This document shows, one piece after another, positions 53,001-60,989 of a stretch of DNA of 64,000 bases. Position 1 is the first letter of the stretch; the number at the start of each line of letters is the position of its first letter. Source of the DNA: Polynucleobacter sp. AP-Nino-20-G2 (GTDB taxonomy: Bacteria > Pseudomonadota > Gammaproteobacteria > Burkholderiales > Burkholderiaceae); contig NZ_CP061313.1 in NCBI RefSeq assembly GCF_018688235.1, forward strand, positions 1,471,130 through 1,535,129, read 5' to 3'. Both the position numbers and the translations under genes were made by a program. The notes beneath the pieces are model-generated. The model was not told the DNA's origin and made no database searches. It saw only the letters and a program-made list of their open reading frames with translations.

Positions 53001-53610
53001 GCAGATTATTCAAAATCTTCGCATCATTTAATTGCTTGTCCACCAAGTAAAAAGTGCCGCCATAGTTGGCCTGGAGGTCATATCCCGATAAGCCTACTGT
53101 ATAAAAAGTAATATTGGGATTGAAGGAACGAATAGTTCCACCCGAACCCGCTGAAAAATTTGCATCAACATCCATGCCACCACGATATCCATCAATAGAG
53201 GTTAAGAGAAACTGATCAATCGCATCGGTGTTTTTAAAAATAATGACTTGATACTGATTTTGATATCCGGCACCAACACCCTCACCTGTCTTTACCGCTT
53301 CCATAAAGATCGGGTCGCCTGAGTGACGCTTGTCATACAAAACACCTTCACCCCTGGCTACAACTAATAAAACAATATTGACATTTGTAGTGCTGAAAAC
53401 AGCATAACCCGGAGCGTCCTTCACTATTTTTTCGACCGCAGGATTCTGCTTAACTAGGGCTGCCAGGCCTGTTTGAGACATTTGAAGAGTGGCTTGTCTT
53501 TTTTGCTCAATCTCTTGCGCGGTCAATGGCTTGCCATCACCTCCAGTGGACTGGCACGCCGCCAAGAAAAGAGTGCACAACAGCACAAAGAGCTTTGAGA
53601 GATGATTCAT
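52987..53610 (-). CDS. SYLF (Ysc84-like) domain lipoprotein
   Basis: A 207-residue lipoprotein: signal ending CTLFLAAC with Cys19 lipidated, then a SYLF/Ysc84 domain. PAVEKIVKDAPGYAVFSTTN and VNIVLLVVARGEGVLYDKRH are the family's first conserved block, and DANFSAGSGGTIRSFNPNIT is a later one. The domain binds phosphoinositides in eukaryotes; bacterial periplasmic function is unknown. Its 3' end overlaps the deacetylase gene by 14 bp. The gene is followed by no visible terminator. Confidence 0.88.
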   Translation of the reverse strand: MNHLSKLFVLLCTLFLAACQSTGGDGKPLTAQEIEQKRQATLQMSQTGLAALVKQNPAVEKIVKDAPGYAVFSTTNVNIVLLVVARGEGVLYDKRHSGDPIFMEAVKTGEGVGAGYQNQYQVIIFKNTDAIDQFLLTSIDGYRGGMDVDANFSAGSGGTIRSFNPNITFYTVGLSGYDLQANYGGTFYLVDKQLNDAKILNNLPKKQ

Positions 53611-53826
53611 GATTTCCTAATAAAGATAAAAAGCCGGGCCCAAAGATGAGCGCAATCAATTAGAGGGATTTTATAGCTCAAATCAATAAGGCCGCCAAAC
53701 CAATATTAGGTATGGTTTGAAGATCTATTTCTGAGTATTGATGGGGGTTGTCCCCTAAACCATTCGCCCCATTCTTGAGCATGATCAGCGCATAAACTAG
53801 ACAAATCAACCTAAAATACGGGCGCT

Positions 53827-54723
53827 ATGCACTACATTCGAAGCGCCCTTCTTGCACTTACCCTCACTCATGCTCTCACAGCATGGGCGGTAGATTTGCA
53901 GCCGAATGATATTGTTGCGCCGCCCCCCAATAAGAATTTCATCACAGTCAGTTACTACAACACCGAGAATTCAACCTTCTATAGCAATGGTGCTGTAAAT
54001 TCAAAGACATCATTTGCAAGCCCGGTTATTGATACCCAAAGCGCAATCTTGCGCGGCGCGCGAACCTACACCTTAGCTGATCTACCTGCGGTCTCGTATA
54101 TCCAACTGCCTTATGGATCGGTGCGACCAGCCGGATCACTCTCTAGCGCTCCGACCGATACCGGCTTTGGTGACCTTGTACTGGCAACTGCGATTTGGCC
54201 TTACGCCAATAAGGCTACAAGAACGTATGTTGGAGTGGGTGGTTATCTCATTGCTCCGATGGGAAGCTATTCGAGTGGGCAAGCCTTTAATCTGGCTGAG
54301 AACCGCTTCCGCACAGATCTGCAGATTGGATTTCAAACTCCGATTGTCGGCGGTATTGACGGCATGATTGCCGTGGACACAATGTGGTTTGGCGGCAATA
54401 GCCAATGTGCCGCAGCCTGCAACTCAACAAGCGATAACGTATCACTTACTCAAAAGCCACTCACCACCACCCAGCTTGGTCCAATCTATCGCATTAACGA
54501 AATCTTTACGGTTGGCGCTTCGTACATTTATGCGGTCGGTGGCGCGACATCGATTAACAATACTTACATGAACAATGTAGTGAATACGCAGCGGTTTCTC
54601 CTAAGCGGACAAGCGCATACCCCTATCGGAAGATTTTCACTGCAATACGGTCGCGATATGGAAATCAAAAATGGTTTCATACAAACTCGCGTCCTAGCAG
54701 TGCGACTGATGAAAGATTTTTAG
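53827..54723 (+). CDS. outer-membrane transporter (MetA/phenol-pathway type)
   Basis: A 298-residue exported protein: signal peptide MHYIRSALLALTLTHALTAWA, then alternating beta-strand-like sequence ending VLAVRLMKDF. The block GFGDLVLATAIWPYANKATR then TYVGVGGYLIAPMGSY is characteristic of the outer-membrane transporter family near aromatic-degradation genes (PF13557-like). It should form a beta-barrel for hydrophobic or aromatic compounds. It stands alone. The 216-bp gap in front of it shows no other gene. Confidence 0.83.
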   Translation: MHYIRSALLALTLTHALTAWAVDLQPNDIVAPPPNKNFITVSYYNTENSTFYSNGAVNSKTSFASPVIDTQSAILRGARTYTLADLPAVSYIQLPYGSVRPAGSLSSAPTDTGFGDLVLATAIWPYANKATRTYVGVGGYLIAPMGSYSSGQAFNLAENRFRTDLQIGFQTPIVGGIDGMIAVDTMWFGGNSQCAAACNSTSDNVSLTQKPLTTTQLGPIYRINEIFTVGASYIYAVGGATSINNTYMNNVVNTQRFLLSGQAHTPIGRFSLQYGRDMEIKNGFIQTRVLAVRLMKDF

Positions 54724-54742
54724 GGCTAATACCCAATAAAAC

Positions 54743-55228
54743 TCATTTGTATTGCTTGGTCTGATTCGACTTATATACAGTCCAATACTTCTGCATCTCA
54801 ATAAATAAGAATGAAGCTGACCAGGTAATTAAGATGAGTCCCGTAAGCGCCTCTACTCCTGTCAAATACCTCAAGTATCCTTGCGCAACAATTTCACCAT
54901 AACCGACAGTTGTAAAGGTAATAAAAGATAAGTAGGCGCAGTCCAACAATATCCCATGACCAGATAACTCCCCGACAAGATTTCCCATCGCGGGAAAATG
55001 TAATGTCGCAAAATAGCCTAAGGCAAAGATCCAAATCTCAACAACGTGAGCAATAAAAATAGCGCCAACACCCAGCAATACCTTAAAGCGAGGGGCGATA
55101 TGCGCAACCTTGGGTAGATTTTTATCTAGCTGAAATAAGGCCTCGTAGTGAAGCAAGATCACAATGAGTGCCAACAATCCATTGGCGATAAAGGCGGTAA
55201 TGAGCAACATCAATAAATTATCCCCCAT
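54743..55228 (-). CDS. two-helix potassium channel family protein
   Basis: A 161-residue membrane protein with the selectivity filter TTVGYGE at residues 106-112. It is preceded by a pore helix (LSFITF) and flanked by hydrophobic segments, with two extra helices before it (about 5-28 and 50-75). It lacks a large cytosolic RCK domain. It probably forms a tetrameric cation channel. It lies 20 bp after the eRF1-like gene and is the last gene of a - strand unit that starts with an FNR-box promoter. Confidence 0.87.
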   Translation of the reverse strand: MGDNLLMLLITAFIANGLLALIVILLHYEALFQLDKNLPKVAHIAPRFKVLLGVGAIFIAHVVEIWIFALGYFATLHFPAMGNLVGELSGHGILLDCAYLSFITFTTVGYGEIVAQGYLRYLTGVEALTGLILITWSASFLFIEMQKYWTVYKSNQTKQYK

Positions 55229-55248
55229 TTTTCAGGGGGATAAATTGA

Positions 55249-55653
55249 TTAGCGGGTAATGACGGTGTCACCCTTTAAGGCATCAACTCTGGCGAAGTAT
55301 TTTTTGGCATAGGCCAATAACTGCCTATCGCTTGGATGATCAACAGTCTCGATACCCACCACTTTTTCAGCGGTCAGGTGATCGTGCTTAGAGGCATATT
55401 TCATGAGCTCTAATTTTGCTGAGCCCGGCCCAACAATCAAAATTTCCTTAGATTCTTTAACGGCCTGGATCACTTCATGCAAATAATGCTGATCTGGCGC
55501 TGCTTGTGCACCACTTATCGAGCCACTTTTGTGGTGAATATTTTTATGCGTCGATCTTGTTTTAATGACTTCGCTCTCACTTGCGGTGGGATTGAAATAA
55601 ATGACATGCGCCTCTTGGTGGTCGATCCAGATTACTGAGTGATTAAATAACAT
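55249..55653 (-). CDS. eRF1/Pelota-like small protein (annotated elsewhere as translational machinery protein)
   Basis: A 134-residue protein: VIWIDHQEAHVIYFNP at the N-terminus, a His-rich linker (STHKNIHHKSG), then HYLHEVIQAVKESKEILIVG and GPGSAKLELMKYASKHD. This resembles the central domain of archaeal release factor/Pelota-like proteins, as in the short bacterial homologues of Burkholderiales. The actual role is unknown. It lies between the DUF1488 and channel genes on the same strand and should share the FNR-dependent promoter. Confidence 0.8.
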   Translation of the reverse strand: MLFNHSVIWIDHQEAHVIYFNPTASESEVIKTRSTHKNIHHKSGSISGAQAAPDQHYLHEVIQAVKESKEILIVGPGSAKLELMKYASKHDHLTAEKVVGIETVDHPSDRQLLAYAKKYFARVDALKGDTVITR

Positions 55654-55706
55654 ACTTTCTCTTTCTAATTAAGCAACGGAATATTGAATGGATCTGGATT
55701 AAATCG

Positions 55707-55973
55707 TTAATCCAGCACTAGATCATGGCTAAATAAATGCACCGCGCCATTAACGGCATAGCCATTGCGAATTTTCTGCTCTGCAATCGATAACAATTTC
55801 AACTGATGATTTTTAAATAATTTCAAGGCATCGTCCTCAACGCTATTGACATCTAAATCTTGCAGAGCCTCGTAGCTGAAACTGCATTGCAAAGGCTGAC
55901 CATCCAAAAGTGCGGGATAAGAAACGTCGCCATTACTCAAGAGAGTGGCAGGACCAATAAATTCTATATTCAT
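55707..55973 (-). CDS. DUF1488 family protein
   Basis: An 88-residue protein with the family layout: MNIEFIGPATLLSNGDVSYP, then DGQPLQCSFSYEALQDL and a C-terminal helical part ending in NGAVHLFSHDL. Function unknown. ATG 55973 lies about 70 bp downstream of a perfect FNR box, making it the first gene of a probable low-oxygen unit with the eRF1-like and channel genes. Confidence 0.75.
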   Translation of the reverse strand: MNIEFIGPATLLSNGDVSYPALLDGQPLQCSFSYEALQDLDVNSVEDDALKLFKNHQLKLLSIAEQKIRNGYAVNGAVHLFSHDLVLD

Positions 55974-56014
55974 AAAAACTCACTTTATTTAAGAATAATC
56001 AAAACTACATTGGT

Positions 56015-56020
56015 ATTGTG
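56015..56020 (-). promoter_or_regulatory. -10-like hexamer upstream of the DUF1488 gene
   Basis: Reads CACAAT on the - strand (four of six consensus bases). Its centre is 31 bp from the FNR box centre, close to class II spacing. A weak -10 is common in activator-dependent promoters. Confidence 0.45.
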
Positions 56021-56041
56021 ATCCCATTTGCCGCCTCTTTC

Positions 56042-56055
56042 TTGATTCATATCAA
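56042..56055 (-). promoter_or_regulatory. FNR binding site upstream of the DUF1488 gene
   Basis: TTGAT-TCAT-ATCAA is a perfect FNR consensus site. It lies in the 85-bp gap between the spermidine-synthase-like gene and the DUF1488 gene, both on the - strand, so it should act on DUF1488 and the two genes after it. Confidence 0.88.
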
Positions 56056-56058
56056 AAT

Positions 56059-56886
56059 TTAGGGGCTTCTTTCCTGAAAATGATCTACTTTTCTTTGGGT
56101 AAGGAAATTTTGCACGGTTCTCGGGAGGTGTATTTCATGGCTCTCATCCAAAATTGCAGCCCGCTTATACAAATCCGCCGAAGATACGCTCAATAAATCG
56201 CTGTTGCTTACAAATAAAATTTGATTCATCCGGTCATACTCCATGACCAGCACTGAAGAACGCCCAAAGATGCGATCAATCCTCTCTTGGTAGGCCTGAT
56301 TCAATCCTGCCTTCCCAGAAAAATTAATCACCATCACACCGCCAGGATTCAAGCATGCAAGACAGCTGGCATAAAAGTCTTCACTGCACAGCTGGGCTGC
56401 TTGTCCAAATTTGTTATACCCATCGATTAGCAATACATCAAATTGCTCTTCGGTATTTCTGAAATACTCCGCCCCATCGGCTTCTAGCACCCGAAAACGG
56501 GGGCCATTATCAGGAACATGAAATTGATCCTTGAGTGCGATTACCTTGGGATTATTTTCAAGAACCAAAATTGAGGTATTGGGCAAATGATGGTGACAAT
56601 ATTTCGCAAGAGATCCACCGCCCAACCCTATCATGGCAATACTTTTGGGGTTGGAATGAAACATGAGAAATCCCATCATCGTCTCGGTATAACTCACAAC
56701 CAATCGAAGTGGCGCTTGCACATCCATCAAACTTTGTGTGGATTCGCTATCAAAATATAAGGCTTTGAATTGACGACTCTCTACAACATAGGGCTCGTCA
56801 CGGGCGCCATCAAACCTTTGCTTCAGCTTTGATAGCCCCTCTTTTACTAGCTGCAGGCTAGAGCTGCTTATGATTGGACTGAGCAC
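56059..56886 (-). CDS. spermidine synthase-like methyltransferase-fold protein
   Basis: A 275-residue protein starting at GTG 56886. The Rossmann core is clear: IAMIGLGGGSLAKYCHHHLP near 85-104, ILVLENNPKVIALKDQF, then RVLEADGAEYFRN and FDVLLIDGYNKFGQAAQLCS. This is the spermidine synthase-like family. The Asp in LLIDGYN would be the catalytic site, but the polyamine-binding signature is incomplete, so polyamine synthesis is not certain. It is preceded by 120 bp without features and followed by the FNR box. Confidence 0.83.
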   Translation of the reverse strand: MLSPIISSSSLQLVKEGLSKLKQRFDGARDEPYVVESRQFKALYFDSESTQSLMDVQAPLRLVVSYTETMMGFLMFHSNPKSIAMIGLGGGSLAKYCHHHLPNTSILVLENNPKVIALKDQFHVPDNGPRFRVLEADGAEYFRNTEEQFDVLLIDGYNKFGQAAQLCSEDFYASCLACLNPGGVMVINFSGKAGLNQAYQERIDRIFGRSSVLVMEYDRMNQILFVSNSDLLSVSSADLYKRAAILDESHEIHLPRTVQNFLTQRKVDHFQERSP

Positions 56887-57006
56887 TCGATATTCAGTCG
56901 CAAGAGAGTATTAATTAAGGATATTGAAACCATAACCCAATCATAAGGCCTGGAGAATGTGATGTTGCCAAATACGCTCCAAACGTTATATGGACCTTAG
57001 GTATTT

Positions 57007-57282
57007 TTACCCTCGGGATTTTCTGCTAGCAAGATAACTAACACCCTGATTACCATAGCGCTCGGCGTGCATCTGTTCGAAATCTAGATGAAATACATCT
57101 CCAGGCAAATACACCCGCTTTAGATCATCAATCATCAGATCAATCTGACCATCGATCACTAAAGCCTTTACTTCAAATGGATGGGAATGAGAATCCAAAA
57201 ATCCAGATGACTCACGCACTACCAAAGTTGGTTCCGGAAAATTTTCCTCGGCAAGCATTTTTAGAAATTCATCTTGCTTCAT
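57007..57282 (-). CDS. small cupin-domain protein
   Basis: A 91-residue protein made of one cupin-like barrel. DSHSHPFEVKALVIDGQIDL carries two histidines and a Glu that could bind a metal, and YLPGDVFHLDFEQMHAER carries the second motif with His. Small cupins of this kind bind or sense small ligands. The gene starts 10 bp downstream of the stop of the broken VOC gene on the same strand, so they are probably one unit. Confidence 0.8.
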   Translation of the reverse strand: MKQDEFLKMLAEENFPEPTLVVRESSGFLDSHSHPFEVKALVIDGQIDLMIDDLKRVYLPGDVFHLDFEQMHAERYGNQGVSYLASRKSRG

Positions 57283-57292
57283 TCAATATGCC

Positions 57293-57685
57293 TTAAACAA
57301 TCTCGCTGATTTCAATCAAATTTTGATCAGGATCTCGCACATATACTGAATGAATTTTTGCAGTAGCGCCAGTACGCATCACCGGCCCCTCAATAATGGG
57401 CCAGCTCTCCTCGGCCAATTTAGCAATAACCTGCACCAGCGGTCTATCAGCAATAAAACACAGATCCAGAGATCACGGAGTCGGAATATCAGCCTTGGGT
57501 TCAAACTCCCTCCCCTTGATATGAAGGTTAATTTTCTGATTTCCGAATTTAAATGCTTTTCGCTCCACTGGTGGTGTACCGCCAATAAAACTCTCTAGCT
57601 TCATACCAAGCACACGCGTGTAGAAATCAACACATGCACTTTCATTCGCCGTGGTTAGCACTAGATGATCTAAGTGATCAATCAT
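57293..57685 (-). pseudogene. VOC family protein interrupted by an in-frame TGA
   Basis: The frame from ATG 57685 encodes the first half of a glyoxalase/VOC protein: MIDHLDHLVLTTANESACVD, FYTRVLGMKLE and KINLHIKGREFEPKADIPTP. It then hits TGA at 57473-57475. The same frame continues with SLDLCFIADRPLVQVIAKLA and ends VRDPDQNLIEISEIV, TAA, giving a normal family length of about 130 residues. Homologues typically have Gly before SLDLCF, so a single GGA-to-TGA change explains it. Either a recent pseudogene or a sequencing error. The first 70 residues could still be made. Confidence 0.85.
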
Positions 57686-57700
57686 CTATAGACCCCTGAA

Positions 57701-58687
57701 TTAGTCAGCCTCAATCTTCGCAGTTTTCACCACGGCAGACCAACGCGTATTCTCACCCTTAATGAACTCCTCTAATTGCTTTGGATTCATATAAGTAGCT
57801 TCCGCACCCATCTCCACTGCCTTTTGCTTAAAGGATGGTGCAGCCATCACTTTGGCAATCTCAGTAGTGAGTTGGTTAACAATCGGCGTTGGCGTATTGA
57901 TTGGGGCGAATACCGCAAACCAAGAAGTGGCATCGAGCTTAGGCAGACCTGCCTCGGCAGCAGTAGGAACTTCAGGCAAGCTGAGTAAGCGCTTCTTGCC
58001 AGTGGTAGCCAAGGCGCGTAACTTTCCCGTTTGAATATGCGGAATAAATGGCGGCGGAGTACCAAAGGTCAAATCTACTTGGCCACCCAGCAAGTCAGCC
58101 AATGCAGGCCCTGTTCCCTTATAAGGCACGTGAGTCATTTTGATGCCTGCTTGTTGCTCCAGCATAGCGCCAGTAACGTGTTGCAAAGAACCATTGCCAG
58201 ATGAAGCGTAATTTAATTTACCGGGATTAGCCTTTGCATAAGCAATCAACTCATTCATGGTCTTAAATGGCAGATCCGCCCGAATCACCACAATTTGTGG
58301 CGCCGAGATCACGTTGGCTACAGCTTGAAAATCCTTTAATTCCCAAGGCAATGGATTCTTGCTCACTAATGGGGTGATGACATGGTAGCCAGAGTATTGA
58401 ACCAGCAAGGTATACCCGTCTGGGTCCGCCTTCTTTACGGCGGCGGCTGCAATCGCGCCCGATGCTCCGGCTTTATTCTCCACAACAATGGTTTGCCCAA
58501 GCGCCAACCCAAGGGGCTGAGCTAGCACTCTAGCCGTGAAATCCGTCGTACCTCCAGGCGCAGAGGAAGCAATAAAAGTGATTGGTTTATTTGGGTACTT
58601 GCCGCCATCCTGACAATAGCCAGCAATAGACACCTGGGTCAATAGCAGTAGGACTAGTACATTGATTGTAGAAAAATATTTACGCAT
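57701..58687 (-). CDS. Bug/TctC-family periplasmic substrate-binding protein
   Basis: A 328-residue receptor starting at ATG 58687 (AAGG eight bases upstream; an in-frame TTG at 58702 is less likely). The signal peptide ends near SIAGYCQ. The Bug motif YPNKPITFIASSAPGGTTD follows, with NKAGASGAIAAAAVK and THVPYKGTGPALADLLGGQ further on. Cys in the signal region is not a good lipobox. It should bind the organic acid handled by the lyase and CoA-transferase encoded just upstream, which share its strand. Confidence 0.93.
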   Translation of the reverse strand: MRKYFSTINVLVLLLLTQVSIAGYCQDGGKYPNKPITFIASSAPGGTTDFTARVLAQPLGLALGQTIVVENKAGASGAIAAAAVKKADPDGYTLLVQYSGYHVITPLVSKNPLPWELKDFQAVANVISAPQIVVIRADLPFKTMNELIAYAKANPGKLNYASSGNGSLQHVTGAMLEQQAGIKMTHVPYKGTGPALADLLGGQVDLTFGTPPPFIPHIQTGKLRALATTGKKRLLSLPEVPTAAEAGLPKLDATSWFAVFAPINTPTPIVNQLTTEIAKVMAAPSFKQKAVEMGAEATYMNPKQLEEFIKGENTRWSAVVKTAKIEAD

Positions 58688-58715
58688 GGGGCTAACCTTC
58701 AAATTGGATGACTAT

Positions 58716-59654
58716 TTAACGCAATTCATTGACGTAGGATGGGGCTGGATGCAACTGACATGTAGCTCCAGCCTTTGCAACCTGACCAGGAACTGAGTGC
58801 CCAACAATGTGGGGTAATTCACGAGCCAAATCCAATAACCTTGGAATATCCATTCCAGTATCGTATCCCATGGCATCGAGCATATGAATGGCGTCTTCAC
58901 TTGAGATATTGCCGCTTGCGCCGGGAGCGTATGGGCAGCCACCCAAACCACCTAAGGAACCATCGAAGCGGTTAATTCCAGATTGCACTGCTGCCAGCAC
59001 ATTCGCCAAGCCCATGCCTCTCGTATTATGAAAATGGAAAGTGAGCTGCAAATCGGAAAATTGTTTTTGTAAATCATCAGCCATCTTCGCTACTTGAGCA
59101 GGATGGGCCATCCCCGTAGTGTCACAAATAGTGACTCCACGCACCCCTAAATCAGCAAAGCGCTTCACAAACTTCTCTACTACCGCCTGAGGAACATCAC
59201 CCTCCATAGGGCAGCCAAACGCAGTCGATAGAGAAACGTTAATCGGCGTCCTACCATCTACATAACGAATCACCTCGGCCAATCCAGCAAAACTTTTCTC
59301 GCGACTCATGCGTAAATTAGCAAGATTGTGAGTCTCAGAAGTAGACATCACGAGATTGAATTCATCAGCGCGAGATTCAAAGGCGCGTTCAGCGCCTCTT
59401 AAATTGGGCACTAAGACCGTGTACTCAACGCCAGGAACGCGCTGAATTCTACCCATCACCTCTTCTGCATCCCGCAACATTGGGATTGCCTTGGGCGATG
59501 TAAATGAAGTCACCTCAATCTTGGCAAAGCCACACTGACTTAGCTCATCCACCAATTTGACTTTGTCATCAGTCGGAATGAAGTTAGGTTCAATCTGAAA
59601 GCCATCTCTAGTCACTACATCATTGAAATATATTCTGGTCATAAATGTATTCAT
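58716..59654 (-). CDS. hydroxymethylglutaryl-CoA lyase family protein
   Basis: A 312-residue TIM-barrel lyase. NDVVTRDGFQIEPNFIPTDD near residues 11-30 carries the catalytic Arg-Asp, FHFHNTRGMGLANVLAAV carries the metal-binding His pair, and GGLGGCPYAPGASGN the active-site Cys loop. These are the HMG-CoA lyase family marks. The substrate may be HMG-CoA, citramalyl-CoA or a related 3-hydroxyacyl-CoA; the CoA transferase gene upstream suggests that the free acid is first activated. ATG at 59654 or 59642 are both possible starts. Confidence 0.9.
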   Translation of the reverse strand: MNTFMTRIYFNDVVTRDGFQIEPNFIPTDDKVKLVDELSQCGFAKIEVTSFTSPKAIPMLRDAEEVMGRIQRVPGVEYTVLVPNLRGAERAFESRADEFNLVMSTSETHNLANLRMSREKSFAGLAEVIRYVDGRTPINVSLSTAFGCPMEGDVPQAVVEKFVKRFADLGVRGVTICDTTGMAHPAQVAKMADDLQKQFSDLQLTFHFHNTRGMGLANVLAAVQSGINRFDGSLGGLGGCPYAPGASGNISSEDAIHMLDAMGYDTGMDIPRLLDLARELPHIVGHSVPGQVAKAGATCQLHPAPSYVNELR

Positions 59655-59681
59655 TTAATATTTGTTGCTTGGGTTCCGCAT

Positions 59682-60875
59682 TTATTTAGTAAAAGCAACG
59701 CCACGCTCTTTTAAAGATATCACCTGCGCCTCAGTTAAACCAATATCTCGCAAGATCTCATCGGTGTTCTCACCAATATCAGGCGCCAATGTCTTGATTG
59801 ATCCAGGGGTACGAGAAAGTTTTGGAATCACACCTGGAACATCTAAAGTGCTGCCATCATGCATGCGAATGGTTTGAATATTCTCACGCGCCTTGTAGTG
59901 TGGGTCATTCGCAATATCAGCAACGGTGTATATTTTTCCAGCAGGCACCGCCACTGAATCGAGCATCTTCAAGGCCTGATCGGTATTCACTGTTTTAGTC
60001 CACTCGCCGATTGCCTGATCTAACTCAGCGACACGTCTCACTCTGCCATCGTTGTTTTCCAACTCTGCATCGTTTGCCAAATCATCACGACCAATCATCC
60101 CCATCAAGCGCCTAAAGATGCTATCGCCATTACCAGCAATCAATACATAGCCTCCATCTGCACAAAGATAGGCATTCGTTGGAGCAATACCAGGTAAAGC
60201 ACTGCCAGCAGCTTGACGCACTTCACCAAACGCGCTGTACTCAGGCAGTAAACTTTCCATGCAATTGAATACGGCCTCATAAAGGGCGATATCAATCACC
60301 TGCCCCTTGCCACTCTGATGTCGTTCTTGCAAGGCCAATAAAATTCCAATCACGCCGTGCAAGGAAGCAAGGGTGTCGCCAATGCTAATACCCACACGCA
60401 CAGGCACCCTGCCTGGCTCGGCTGTGAGATGTCGTAAACCACCCATCGCTTCAGCCACTACACCAAAGCCTGGTTTATCTCGATAGGGACCGGTCTGGCC
60501 ATAGCCGCTAATTCTGAGAACAATGAGTTTGGGATTCAGCTCGAGCAACTTCACAGGGTCAAGGTCCCACCCCTCCAAAGTGCCGGGACGGAAATTTTCG
60601 ATCAATACATCTGCTTCTGAAATTAAAGTACGAACAATGTCTTGAGCTTCGGCCTGCCTGAGGTCTAAAGAAAGAGAGCGCTTATTACGCGACTGCACCT
60701 GCCACCATACTGAAGTGCCATCTTTTAACAAACGCCATTTTCGTAACGCATCGCCAACTTTCGGCGGCTCAATTTTGATGACATCCGCACCAAAATCTGC
60801 CAAGGTTTTGGCGGCAAATGGTCCAGCAATCAATTGCCCCATTTCTATGACTTTGAGATTTGCTAATGGCTCCAT
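59682..60875 (-). CDS. CaiB/BaiF family (class III) CoA-transferase
   Basis: A 397-residue class III CoA-transferase. LKVIEMGQLIAGPFAAKTLA near residue 6 is the family N-terminus, ADVIKIEPPKVGDALRKW follows, then NKRSLSLDLRQAEAQDIVR, and RISGYGQTGPYRDKPGFGVV covers the catalytic region. It moves CoA, often from succinyl-CoA, to a carboxylic acid. It is the first gene of a - strand unit with the lyase and Bug receptor, divergent from a LysR regulator. GGGGAAC precedes ATG 60875. Confidence 0.93.
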   Translation of the reverse strand: MEPLANLKVIEMGQLIAGPFAAKTLADFGADVIKIEPPKVGDALRKWRLLKDGTSVWWQVQSRNKRSLSLDLRQAEAQDIVRTLISEADVLIENFRPGTLEGWDLDPVKLLELNPKLIVLRISGYGQTGPYRDKPGFGVVAEAMGGLRHLTAEPGRVPVRVGISIGDTLASLHGVIGILLALQERHQSGKGQVIDIALYEAVFNCMESLLPEYSAFGEVRQAAGSALPGIAPTNAYLCADGGYVLIAGNGDSIFRRLMGMIGRDDLANDAELENNDGRVRRVAELDQAIGEWTKTVNTDQALKMLDSVAVPAGKIYTVADIANDPHYKARENIQTIRMHDGSTLDVPGVIPKLSRTPGSIKTLAPDIGENTDEILRDIGLTEAQVISLKERGVAFTK

Positions 60876-60948
60876 GATGTTCCCCGAAAAGATCTATTGG
60901 CTAAAGTTACGCCCTTTTCACGCCCTTGAGAATTGCTATGAAACGATC

Positions 60949-60973
60949 AAGCCTTCTCATTTTGCGAAGGCTT
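60949..60973. promoter_or_regulatory. 8-bp inverted repeat in the LysR/CoA-transferase divergent region
   Basis: AAGCCTTC, 9 bases, GAAGGCTT: a perfect repeat ending 16 bp before the lysR ATG. It may be the autoregulatory binding site or a leader hairpin. The spacing is longer than the minimal T-N11-A LysR motif. Confidence 0.4.
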
Positions 60974-60989
60974 AGCTAAAATACCACCT

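Noticed and set aside
57473..57475. In-frame TGA read as selenocysteine in the VOC gene
   Set aside because: No SECIS-like hairpin is evident after the codon, VOC proteins have no selenocysteine members that I know of, and the position is normally glycine. A nonsense change or base error is simpler.
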